64,000 nt of DNA, from NCBI RefSeq assembly GCF_000171815.1, contig NZ_ABGR01000001.1:248001-312000 (forward strand), in the 5' to 3' direction. The DNA comes from Vibrio sp. AND4 (lineage in GTDB: Bacteria; Pseudomonadota; Gammaproteobacteria; Enterobacterales; Vibrionaceae). Made by a program: the position numbers and the translations under genes. Below are positions 38,023 to 46,180 of the stretch, piece by piece; position 1 is the stretch's first letter, and the number at the start of each line of letters is the position of its first letter. The notes under the pieces are model-generated. The model was not told the DNA's origin. It saw nothing but the letters and a program-made list of their open reading frames with translations, and ran no database searches.

Positions 38023-38916
38023 CTAATAGGCAACGTTCAACTGGAGCTGAAGCTTGAATTTGTGCTTTGAGAGTCGCTTAGTAAGTTGCTTGCGAGTGTT
38101 TTCTAGGGTGTCAAGCTGTAACGTGTCGTTATCAACATGCACGTCCACATTGACTCTTAGCTCTTGGCCAACCTTAGTGACACCAGCCAGTTTCAATTGA
38201 TGATCAGTCACCTTTTCGATGTCTGAAATGTCTTTTCCAACACTCTGACATAGCTCTTTGCTTGCAGTCATCATTAGCAGTTCACGTAGGGCACTGACTA
38301 ACATATCGAAGGGTACTTTAAGGAAGTAAAAGCCCATTAATACCATCATCATTGGGTCTGCATACACTGCGTAGTGGGCGTATGGCGTTAATGATACTGA
38401 CCATGCGGCGATGAAGCCTGCAGTGACCGCCACGCTCAGTAATGTATCCATTTGCCACTGTTTTTTTTCGGCCTCGATAAGGCCAGATGAGAAACGACAA
38501 CTTTTCTTCGCCATAAACCACCAAGCGTAGCCGCAACCAAGTACGTTAACCACACCGAAGATGGTCGCGATGGAAGCGTCTACCTCACGGCCGCCAGACA
38601 TTAACGCGGTTACCGCTGAGAATAATGAGAAGGCCACAACAATCAAAATAACCGCTGCTTTAATAGCGATAACGATGGGCTCAAGGACGGCTTTGCCAAA
38701 GGGGAAAGAAGACTTTGAAGGCTTGCTGATGTAGTAAGAAGCAGCCAGCGAGAGTAAAGTGAGTACCAGGCTGACTAAAGAATAAACACCGTCAAATATA
38801 ATGACGATTGATCCAACAAGCAAGCCAAGAACCATACCTCCCACAGCAAACCCAGACGCTAAAAGTGCCGAGAAGGTTAAAATACGGTTTTCATTGTTGC
38901 TTGTCCTGTCACACAT
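38023..38916 (-). CDS. cation diffusion facilitator-type transporter
   Basis: 297 residues. About six membrane helices in residues 15-210 (FDGVYSLVSLVLTLLSLAASYYIS, then DTLLSVAVTAGFIAAW), and a C-terminal cytoplasmic domain (about 220-297). The first helix pair has FDGVYSL where metal transporters have SDAxHxL; metal-binding positions thus look changed, so the substrate is open. It resembles divalent metal or polyamine-type CDF exporters. Confidence 0.78.
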   Translation of the reverse strand: MCDRTSNNENRILTFSALLASGFAVGGMVLGLLVGSIVIIFDGVYSLVSLVLTLLSLAASYYISKPSKSSFPFGKAVLEPIVIAIKAAVILIVVAFSLFSAVTALMSGGREVDASIATIFGVVNVLGCGYAWWFMAKKSCRFSSGLIEAEKKQWQMDTLLSVAVTAGFIAAWSVSLTPYAHYAVYADPMMMVLMGFYFLKVPFDMLVSALRELLMMTASKELCQSVGKDISDIEKVTDHQLKLAGVTKVGQELRVNVDVHVDNDTLQLDTLENTRKQLTKRLSKHKFKLQLQLNVAY

Positions 38917-39091
38917 AAAGAATGCCTTAGATAATTACACCATTACATTCTTTGTCTCGGAGCAAATTTAAGCAAATTAAAACTGTGTAACATTTGAACG
39001 ATAAATAGAGAGTTTTATGATAAACAATTATTTTTCAGTGAGTTAGATTGGTTTTTGACTGTCAATATAATTGACGCTCACTGCCATGTGT

Positions 39092-39970
39092 TTAGAAATC
39101 GAATAAATATTCGCTCAACTTATCAGCGAGCCAACTCATTGCGGGGTGCTCTGTCTGTCCATTTGTTACGAACATACAGTAGTCTTCTTGTGTCAAACCA
39201 TAGGTATGTTTGATCACTGCAAGTTTTTGATGTCTTAAATAGTGTCGGATTAGTGGCTCCGGCAATACGCCCCACGCATCTTCTTCCAAAATGGTATTCA
39301 ACATGTAGTCGAAACTAGAGAAGCCAATGTATCGAGTCGAAAAGGGTTGCAGCTCAGGATTATCTTTCTCGTTCAAGTAAACCATCAAGGCTTGCATCTG
39401 GTTACGTAAGTCTTCGTCTGTCACACGGCGCATTTTACTGAGTTGGTGGTCAAAGCTGCATACCGACATCAAGCGGATTTTACCAAGTGGATTGTAAACA
39501 ATGTGTGGGTCATCGACCCGTTCGTAATCGACACCAAATGCAAAATCGACCTGCTGAGTACTGACCAAGTTCGCCAAGTCACCGCTGGAGGCGAGGATCA
39601 GGTTGAATGTGGTGGAAGGAAAGCGATTGTTGAGTGTATGAGAGAGCTCTTGCCACAGTTCGTCGGGCAGAGAGTCATCACGTGCAACCCAGACTTCAGC
39701 GCTAAAACCGTCGGAAACTTGAGCGCAGGTCTTTTTGATACGTTGTGCTGTTACTAGAAGGCTTTCGCAGTCTTTAAAGATGGCTTTTCCTGCTTCTGAC
39801 AGCGTAAGTTGATTACCCGTACGAGTGAACAACTCGACATCCAAGTCTTTTTCAAGCGCCTTAATGGCCATACTGAGCTTAGTACGGTTGCAGTCGAGTT
39901 GGCGTGCGGCCTCTGAGACGGAGCCGTGTTCAGCGATGGTACAAAAAGCTTCTACTTGAGTTAAGTTCAT
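39092..39970 (-). CDS. LysR-family transcriptional regulator
   Basis: 292 residues from ATG 39970 (MNLTQVEAFCTIAEHGSVSEAARQL). The N-terminal helix-turn-helix covers residues 1-60; the rest is the ligand-binding domain. The methyltransferase gene at 40143 is divergent and may be a target, though nothing in the sequence proves it. The frame extends upstream to 40060, but the extra 30 residues do not fit the family and the ribosome site is weak in both cases. Confidence 0.87.
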   Translation of the reverse strand: MNLTQVEAFCTIAEHGSVSEAARQLDCNRTKLSMAIKALEKDLDVELFTRTGNQLTLSEAGKAIFKDCESLLVTAQRIKKTCAQVSDGFSAEVWVARDDSLPDELWQELSHTLNNRFPSTTFNLILASSGDLANLVSTQQVDFAFGVDYERVDDPHIVYNPLGKIRLMSVCSFDHQLSKMRRVTDEDLRNQMQALMVYLNEKDNPELQPFSTRYIGFSSFDYMLNTILEEDAWGVLPEPLIRHYLRHQKLAVIKHTYGLTQEDYCMFVTNGQTEHPAMSWLADKLSEYLFDF

Positions 39971-40142
39971 GATTAAAGAGGACCTAAACGGAAATGATGA
40001 CAATCGATAACGTAGATGAATGTCCGTACTAACGTCTAGAAAGACTATAGAAAAAAACACGGATTCGCCAGATAAGTCTATGGCGTTTTGATGTTTTTAC
40101 GGTAATCTATGGGTGTGACAAGAAGTGAACATGGAGGCCACG

Positions 40143-40718
40143 ATGGCGCAAGATTGGGACGCCTTAGCAAAGAATTGGGAATCTAACCCAGCAACAGAAC
40201 AATTTGCTCAGTCGGTGTTTACACAGTTAAAGCAGCTTACTCAGCTTGATGACATTAACGTATTGGATTTTGGATGTGGTACAGGGCAGCTAAGCCAACT
40301 GTTGTCCCCGTCAGTAAAAGAAATTGTGGCGCTAGACGCATCGGAGGCCATGATTGAAGAGCTTGATAAAAAAGAGCTGGATAATGTAGAACCAGTTGTT
40401 GACGCATTGACGCGTGGTCTAGTTGCACAGCATCCTGCGTTCCGTGGTCAGTTTGACCTAGTGGTCGCTTCCTCAGTGTTGGCATTTATCGAAGATTACG
40501 AAACGTCTCTAGAGGTTGCCCACTCGCTACTCAACGCCGGCGGTCACTTCGTTCATTTTGACTGGATCGCCGATTCAGCAGAAGAAGGCTTCACGCTAGC
40601 GAAATCTGAGAACGCACTTATCAAAGCAGGCTTTACTGAGGTAGAAACGAAGAAAGTCTTCGCAGTTACATCAGACGGTCACACAATGTCAGTGTTAATG
40701 GGCGTAGGTCGCCGTTAA
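40143..40718 (+). CDS. class I SAM-dependent methyltransferase
   Basis: 191 residues from ATG 40143 (GGAGG 5 bases upstream). Rossmann-type motif I VLDFGCGTGQLSQLL near residue 40, acidic ALDASEAM as motif II, and FDLVVASSVLAFI as motif IV. Substrate unknown; the end VFAVTSDGHTMSVLMGVGR is typical of small cytoplasmic members. Single gene with its own terminator. Confidence 0.85.
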   Translation: MAQDWDALAKNWESNPATEQFAQSVFTQLKQLTQLDDINVLDFGCGTGQLSQLLSPSVKEIVALDASEAMIEELDKKELDNVEPVVDALTRGLVAQHPAFRGQFDLVVASSVLAFIEDYETSLEVAHSLLNAGGHFVHFDWIADSAEEGFTLAKSENALIKAGFTEVETKKVFAVTSDGHTMSVLMGVGRR

Positions 40719-40742
40719 TCTCCGATAAAGAACAGAGAGAAG

Positions 40743-40768
40743 GCGAGCTCGTTAGCTCGCTTTTTTAT
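40743..40768 (+). terminator. terminator of the methyltransferase gene
   Basis: GCGAGCT-CGTT-AGCTCGC (40743-40760) followed by six T and ATT. Confidence 0.85.
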
Positions 40769-40781
40769 TGTCTTTGATTTG

Positions 40782-42752
40782 CTAGACAAAGGTGAGTTTT
40801 TGAATTTCCTCTAAAACTTCCGGGTTAGCAATCGCACCTAAGTTCTCGACTTCCTTGCCATTTATAACCTGTTTGACCGCAAGTTCTACCAACTTTCCTG
40901 AGCGCGTTTTAGGAATGTCGCTAATAGCGAATATTTGGCTTGGCACATGCCTTGGTGAGCAGGATGTTTTGAGGCGCGATTTGATTTCTGCCACTCGCCT
41001 TTCATCCAACGAGATGCCCGAAGCGGTTTGCACAAACAGCCAGATTTGCTCATTACGATCGACTTCTTTACCTACAGCGATAGAATCGACAATACCTTCA
41101 ATAGCATTCACTTGCTGATAAATTTCCGCAGTACCGATGCGCACACCGCCAGGGTTCAACAATGCATCACTGCGACCATAGAAAATGAGACCACCGTTCG
41201 CGCAGCGTTCTACATCATCACCGTGGTGCCAGATATTATCGAACTTGTCCCAATAGGCACTGTGGTAGCGTTCACCTGTATCGTTCCAAAAGCCGACAGG
41301 GAAGTTAGGCATGGAGTTCGTGCAGACGAGCTCTCCGCGCCGTTCATTCACGCTTTTACCCTGTGAGTCGAACACTTGAACATCAATACCCAAGCCAGCG
41401 TACTGGCACTCACCACGATAAACAGATGAGATAGGGTTACCTAATACAAAACAACCACAGATATCAGTTCCACCAGAGATGGAAGCTAAGTGAAGGTCTT
41501 GCTTGATGTGTTGATACACGTAATCAAATTGCTCTGGATAAAGCACAGAGCCAGTAGAGCACAACGTTTTTAAAGCGGGGAGTGAGTAATCTTTGATTGG
41601 CGACAGTCCGGCTTTTTCTATCGCCTCTAGATACTTGGCGGCAGTACCAAAGAGACTCACCTCGGCGCGCTGGGCTAAATCCCACAAAACGTCAGGCGTT
41701 GGGTAAACCGGGCCGCCATCGAAAATCACCAAGCATGCGCCGCTTGCAAGGGCAGACACGTGCCAGTTCCACATCATCCAACCACAAGTTGTATAGTAAA
41801 AGACGCGGTCTTTTGGCTGAATGTCTGAATGAAGCTGGTGCTCTTTAAGGTGATTAAGAATTGTACCGCCAACAGAGTGCACGATGCACTTAGGCTTACC
41901 TGTTGTGCCAGAGGAATAAAGAACAAACAACGGACTATTGAATTCCACGCGAGTATAGTGCAAGGGCGCAGGAGAATACTGATTAATGATGTTTTGCCAA
42001 TCGTGAGTACAAACGTCGCAATCAAACACATTAGGTTTGAGGTAACCGATCTGACACACTTGTTTTAGCCCATCAAGATGATCTGCGATGTGATGGTTCT
42101 TCTCCGACATATCGAAGATCTTGCCATTGAAAGTATAAGCATCGCAGGTGAATAGGACTTTTGGCTTCACTTGCCCAAAGCGCTCAATAACGCTTTCTAT
42201 GCCAAAATCAGGGGAGGTCGACGTCCAAGTCGCGCCTAAGCTGGTGGTAGCAAGCATGGCAATAACGGTTTGTGGCATATGCGGTAAATAGCTAGCAACC
42301 ACATCACCTTGCTTGATGCCGCACTCTACCAACCATTGCTGAACGCTAGAGACCTCATTACACAGCTGTTTCCATGTGTAGGTCTGTTTATCACCACGTT
42401 CATTTTCGAACCAAATTGCCAGCTCATTGGCTTGTTTCTCTGCCAAGCTGAGTAGGTTCTCTGCATAATTAACTTGTGCTTGAGGGAACCATACGGTATC
42501 ACGGTTCGACATAGGCGATTGCCAGCGGCTCTTACCTTGCGTTTTGATTGTATTTCCTTGCGTTCCAATCAAGTCACAAAACTGCCAAACCTCTTTCCAA
42601 AAATGTTCGTTGTGCTCCAAAGACCATTGGTGCAAATCAGAGTAGTTTTTGAGCTCGAAACCCTGTCGATTAATGTGTTCGATAAACTGCGTAATATTGG
42701 CTTGCTCGATTCGATATTCCGTCGGCTGCCAGACTCTGTTGCTCTCGCGCAT
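40782..42752 (-). CDS. acetoacetate-CoA ligase (acetoacetyl-CoA synthetase)
   Basis: 656 residues, adenylate-forming enzyme. It activates acetoacetate to acetoacetyl-CoA with ATP. The AMP-binding loop LYSSGTTGKPKCIVH lies near residue 285 and the catalytic lysine is in KTRSGKLVELAVKQ near residue 625. The N-terminal AACS-type region WQPTEYRIEQANITQFIEHI is present. It diverges from phhA, which starts tyrosine catabolism, whose end product is acetoacetate; acetoacetyl-CoA could also feed PHA synthesis. Confidence 0.92.
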   Translation of the reverse strand: MRESNRVWQPTEYRIEQANITQFIEHINRQGFELKNYSDLHQWSLEHNEHFWKEVWQFCDLIGTQGNTIKTQGKSRWQSPMSNRDTVWFPQAQVNYAENLLSLAEKQANELAIWFENERGDKQTYTWKQLCNEVSSVQQWLVECGIKQGDVVASYLPHMPQTVIAMLATTSLGATWTSTSPDFGIESVIERFGQVKPKVLFTCDAYTFNGKIFDMSEKNHHIADHLDGLKQVCQIGYLKPNVFDCDVCTHDWQNIINQYSPAPLHYTRVEFNSPLFVLYSSGTTGKPKCIVHSVGGTILNHLKEHQLHSDIQPKDRVFYYTTCGWMMWNWHVSALASGACLVIFDGGPVYPTPDVLWDLAQRAEVSLFGTAAKYLEAIEKAGLSPIKDYSLPALKTLCSTGSVLYPEQFDYVYQHIKQDLHLASISGGTDICGCFVLGNPISSVYRGECQYAGLGIDVQVFDSQGKSVNERRGELVCTNSMPNFPVGFWNDTGERYHSAYWDKFDNIWHHGDDVERCANGGLIFYGRSDALLNPGGVRIGTAEIYQQVNAIEGIVDSIAVGKEVDRNEQIWLFVQTASGISLDERRVAEIKSRLKTSCSPRHVPSQIFAISDIPKTRSGKLVELAVKQVINGKEVENLGAIANPEVLEEIQKLTFV

Positions 42753-42863
42753 AGTTCCCTCTATAACAAAGTTTTAACGTTTTCAGTCTGAAGTGAAGCT
42801 TCAACAAAGTCAAACCAATGACTGAATGTGGCTTTTCAGTTATATCAAAGTGTTAAGTGTTAA

Positions 42864-42881
42864 TGTAAAGAAAATGTTACA
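42864..42881. promoter_or_regulatory. TyrR-like box upstream of phhA
   Basis: TGTAAA-GAAAAT-GTTACA matches the TyrR consensus TGTAAA-N6-TTTACA with one mismatch. It is 93 bases before phhA and in the shared gap with the acetoacetate ligase. A weaker version (TGTAAA-GGATTT-GTTAAC) lies at 42945-42962. Confidence 0.6.
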
Positions 42882-42973
42882 CCTAAATTTTGATTGAAAA
42901 ATGGTCACGGGATTGGAAGGTGAAAAGAGTGTAGATAGGCTTAATGTAAAGGATTTGTTAACGGAGATGTGCA

Positions 42974-43768
42974 ATGACTCAGTATCATTCAAAACCCGTC
43001 GATCAGGATGGAAGGGTAGAATGGAGCCATGAAGAGGATGCCATTTGGCGCGACTTGGTAGCCAGACAAATGAGCGTGATTCAAGACCGTGCATGCGACG
43101 CGTATCTGCATGGACTTAAGCTGCTTGATTTACCCCAGGACCGAGTGGCACAACTGCCCGAAATCAATCGTGTTTTGATGGAAACCACGGGCTGGCAAGT
43201 GGAGCCAGTGCCAGCATTGATCGACTTTGATCGTTTCTTCAATTTGCTTGGCAATAAACGCTTCCCAGTCGCGACGTTTTTGAGAACGCGAGAAGAGTTT
43301 GATTACCTACAAGAGCCGGATTTCTTTCATGAGATTTTTGGTCATTGTGCCATGCTCACCAACCCTGATTTTGCCGCCTTTACCGAGCACTACGGACAGC
43401 TTGGACAAGCTGCGACACCAAAGCAGCGAGGGTACCTTGCCCGTCTATATTGGTTTACAGTCGAGTTCGGCTTGGTCCGAGAAGGTAATCAAACCAAAAT
43501 TTATGGTGGCGGTATCCTCTCATCTCCGGGAGAAACCATCTATTCATTGGAAAGCGACATCGCGATTAGAGGCGAATTCGATCTGCAAACTGTGTTAAGA
43601 ACGCCTTATCGCATCGATATCATGCAGCCGAAATACTACGTGATTGAGGATTTGTCCCAGCTTTTCCAAATCAGCCAACTGAATTTATTGAAACAAGCCG
43701 ATCTAGCGATTGAAGCCGGATTGCTTCCACCACTTTTTGAACCAAAGGAACCTGCTCATGTTGAATGA
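42974..43768 (+). CDS. phhA: phenylalanine-4-hydroxylase
   Basis: 264 residues, single-domain bacterial form. It converts phenylalanine to tyrosine using tetrahydrobiopterin-type cofactor and oxygen. Iron ligands His119 and His124 ([12 protein letters not shown]) and Glu164 (WFTVEFGLV). The downstream phhB overlaps by 11 bases (ATG at 43758, stop at 43768), so the pair is coupled. Confidence 0.95.
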   Translation: MTQYHSKPVDQDGRVEWSHEEDAIWRDLVARQMSVIQDRACDAYLHGLKLLDLPQDRVAQLPEINRVLMETTGWQVEPVPALIDFDRFFNLLGNKRFPVATFLRTREEFDYLQEPDFFHEIFGHCAMLTNPDFAAFTEHYGQLGQAATPKQRGYLARLYWFTVEFGLVREGNQTKIYGGGILSSPGETIYSLESDIAIRGEFDLQTVLRTPYRIDIMQPKYYVIEDLSQLFQISQLNLLKQADLAIEAGLLPPLFEPKEPAHVE

Positions 43769-44096
43769 ACAAAAATGCGAAGCTTGTAATATCGATGCCA
43801 TTGCACTTAGTAGAGAGGAACAACAGACTTTACTGCTGCAATTGTCTAATTGGCAGATCATTGAGAGAGATGAGATTCCTCAACTTGAGAAAGTCTATAA
43901 GTTTAAGAACTTCAAACAAGCATGGGCGTTTAGTAACAAGATTGCTGAGCTTGCAGAAGATGAATTCCATCACCCATCGATTTTGTTAGAGTGGGGCAAA
44001 GTGACCCTCACGTGGTGGAGCCATTCTATTAAAGGCCTGCATGAGAACGACTTTATCTGCGCTTCGAAGTGCGACGCATTGGCGATTGAAGAATAA
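43758..44096 (+). CDS. phhB: pterin-4a-carbinolamine dehydratase
   Basis: 112 residues from ATG 43758 (AAGGAA upstream). It recycles the pterin cofactor of PhhA. Family features: [21 protein letters not shown], and [21 protein letters not shown] with active-site histidines. An upstream frame start at 43710 lies inside phhA in another frame and is not needed. phhA-phhB form an operon. Confidence 0.93.
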   Translation: MLNEQKCEACNIDAIALSREEQQTLLLQLSNWQIIERDEIPQLEKVYKFKNFKQAWAFSNKIAELAEDEFHHPSILLEWGKVTLTWWSHSIKGLHENDFICASKCDALAIEE

Positions 44097-44248
44097 AAAG
44101 GCGGGATTTCGTTAATCTTGAGTCTACATTACACCACCCGGTCATGGGTGGAGAAAAGTTCGATTCGCAAGCTTTTGATCTTGACTAGAACTAACATCAA
44201 AAATAGCCAGTCTGTAATACTCTAATGTCTGTGCACAAGTACAATGCA

Positions 44249-44557
44249 TTAGGCCACTGGCTTTTTTTCCAAGCATCTCCGACATAAACAAACTTGCCCC
44301 GCTTCTGAATTTGATAACTCTCTGGCCTCAATATCAAAGCACCAGCATCTCTTCTTTCCCGCTGCGATATCACAATGCGCATTTGTCCCACACTCAGGAC
44401 AGGAGTGGGTGGTATTATTCCCAACCAGTTGCTCGATGATTGCGTCTCTTTGGGCGTCAGATTTATCTTTCCACTGGACGATCTCTTCCACAGTTCGGTG
44501 ACAACCTGAACAGATCCCACCGTTGTTTTTACAGGCTGCGCGGCAAGGTGACTTCAT
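44249..44557 (-). CDS. DUF1289 and cysteine-rich (CWC) protein
   Basis: 102 residues from ATG 44557 (GAGGAACACA upstream). The first half has the DUF1289 cysteine pattern (CRAACKNNGGICSGCHRTVEEIVQW); the second half a CWC-type group (CPECGTNAHCDIAAGKKRCWC, C-terminal CLCRRC). At least ten cysteines suggest metal binding, maybe zinc. Function unknown. Confidence 0.82.
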   Translation of the reverse strand: MKSPCRAACKNNGGICSGCHRTVEEIVQWKDKSDAQRDAIIEQLVGNNTTHSCPECGTNAHCDIAAGKKRCWCFDIEARELSNSEAGQVCLCRRCLEKKPVA

Positions 44558-44840
44558 TGTGTTCCTCGTAGTAATCTTCCAATTGTGGTGTACTTTAGCA
44601 CGAAATGGAGGGGGGAGAGTCTCTGCCGTCAAACTTTAGAGGTGTCATATCAAATCATATTTGAGGCACTTTAAGTCACCCGTTTTTATACTGATGAACT
44701 GACATGCAAGCTGCAAGAATTTAGTAGCTTCAACGGCAGTTTATCGGAACTAATAGATGTTATTGACTGGAGGCGTGATCAATAATTTGTTACTTTCGAT
44801 AGGTATGTAAGCAAAGTCTAAACTTATAGGCATAAGTGTA

Positions 44841-45056
44841 ATGTTAGAAAAAGAAAATTTAATCAAACTTGCTCGAACGCAAATGCCGTTTGGCAAATAC
44901 TCAGGGCGCGTACTTATTGACCTTCCCGAAGAATACCTCCTCTGGTTCGATAAAAAAGGTTTTCCACAAGGTGAGCTAGGAGAATTGTTAAAACTGTGTT
45001 TAGCACTGAAAATTGAAGGCTTAGATGCGGTTGTCAAGCCTCTAAAGCGAATGTAA
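44841..45056 (+). CDS. DUF3820-type small protein
   Basis: 71 residues. MPFGKYSGRVLIDLPEEYLLWFD is typical of the DUF3820 group of small proteins with no settled role. The rest is helical. The ribosome site is weak. The unknown gene at 45097 follows by 40 bases. Confidence 0.75.
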   Translation: MLEKENLIKLARTQMPFGKYSGRVLIDLPEEYLLWFDKKGFPQGELGELLKLCLALKIEGLDAVVKPLKRM

Positions 45057-45096
45057 AGAACGAGGAAATTCTCCAATTTGAATTAGAAGATTTCAT

Positions 45097-45336
45097 ATGA
45101 ATTTCGATATTAATACGTTGAAACACCACCAACTAGTCGAAGATGGTCAGTTAGAAGGGTGTTATCTTCATCAACCTGCTGTGGGTAGTCTGCAAAATGA
45201 CAGTGCCGTTTTGTTAGAACGCCAAGCGTTGGAAAATATGGGTTACAAGGTTATCCAAGTTCAAGCGAAAAGCGGGATAACGACATTTACCGAGGCGATG
45301 AAAAAGTTTGTAGAGAGGACAGAGTCGCTGCTTTAA
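45097..45336 (+). CDS. small protein of unknown function
   Basis: 79 residues, soluble, no signal peptide. Features: LEGCYLHQPAVGSLQNDSAVL and a helical end (TFTEAMKKFVERTESLL). It follows the DUF3820 gene and is followed by a strong terminator, which supports a real gene. Family not recognised. Confidence 0.62.
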   Translation: MNFDINTLKHHQLVEDGQLEGCYLHQPAVGSLQNDSAVLLERQALENMGYKVIQVQAKSGITTFTEAMKKFVERTESLL

Positions 45337-45385
45337 TGATCGACTCGAATATTTTACCTTTTCTCTAAGGCCGTAGGCTTAAATC

Positions 45386-45418
45386 AAAAGAGTCAGAGCC
45401 TATGTCTGACTCTTTTTA
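45386..45418 (+). terminator. terminator after the small genes
   Basis: AAAAGAGTCAGA (45386-45397), loop of 7, TCTGACTCTTTT (45405-45416), then T: a 12-bp perfect stem. It marks the left border of the AT-rich accessory block. Confidence 0.88.
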
Positions 45419-46180
45419 GCCCTCCCCCGTAAGAGCCTAGAAATCTCAAAATACGCCTGAGTGTTAATACCTACAGTCCCATAGGCAAGTCATCTCTTAT
45501 TTTCTATTGGTGGTAATTTCCACACTTTCCTTAAAGCCATATCAACATTTCGTTTTTTGTTGTAATCGCTTGCCTCGTTGGTATGACTAAATAAAACTCC
45601 CTTGTTTTTTGTTACCAAGAGGTTGCCGAAATCTCATCAATCAATAAGTTTAGGCACTAACTACTTACTGAATTTTTATTGTAATACTTTCAGTAATTTA
45701 TTCCGTTGTAAGTCTTATATACAAGACTACAACAATTAATTAGTGTAGCGGTAATGTTATTTAAAATATCATTTTATAAATTTTTGTTAAATACATCCTG
45801 TTCGGAGATGAAATTGTTGTTATTGAATAAATAATGCACTCCTCTGAGATTAATATGTTGCTATATTCATTTATGAAACATAGCCAATATAATATCTATC
45901 TATTAATAATAGTTATATCAATAAAAGCATTAAAAGTTATTGCGCTTATTATCATTTGCGTGATCAATGCGAATTGATGGCTTTTATTTGTTTTATTTAT
46001 CTGCATACTAAAAAGTAGAAGGTGTAATCAAACATCTTCTAATTTTTAATTTTTCTTATTTCCTTCTTTGTGAAAGTTGAGAGGGTAAATTTGTTGGTTT
46101 TTGATTATTAATATAATTGTCATGATAGTGTCAGTATTTGGCAAGTTATATGTAGAATAAAAAGTTAAGGGTTAAGTTTT
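45419..46180. other. AT-rich region upstream of the first large paralogue
   Basis: About 760 bases with no supportable gene and a composition unlike the genes to the left. From about 45938 it shares short matches with the region before the second paralogue (TATTGCGCTT at 45938-45947 and at 50219-50228; AAAGTTAAGGGTT at 46161-46173 and 50452-50464), so the promoter or leader was duplicated with the gene. No transposase or direct repeat was found. Confidence 0.55.

Noticed and set aside
44130..44160. CCACCC/GGGTGG hairpin after phhB as terminator
   Set aside because: No T run on either strand.
44197..44520. 107-residue minus-strand frame
   Set aside because: Shadow of the cysteine-rich DUF1289/CWC gene, which has the family motifs and a ribosome site.
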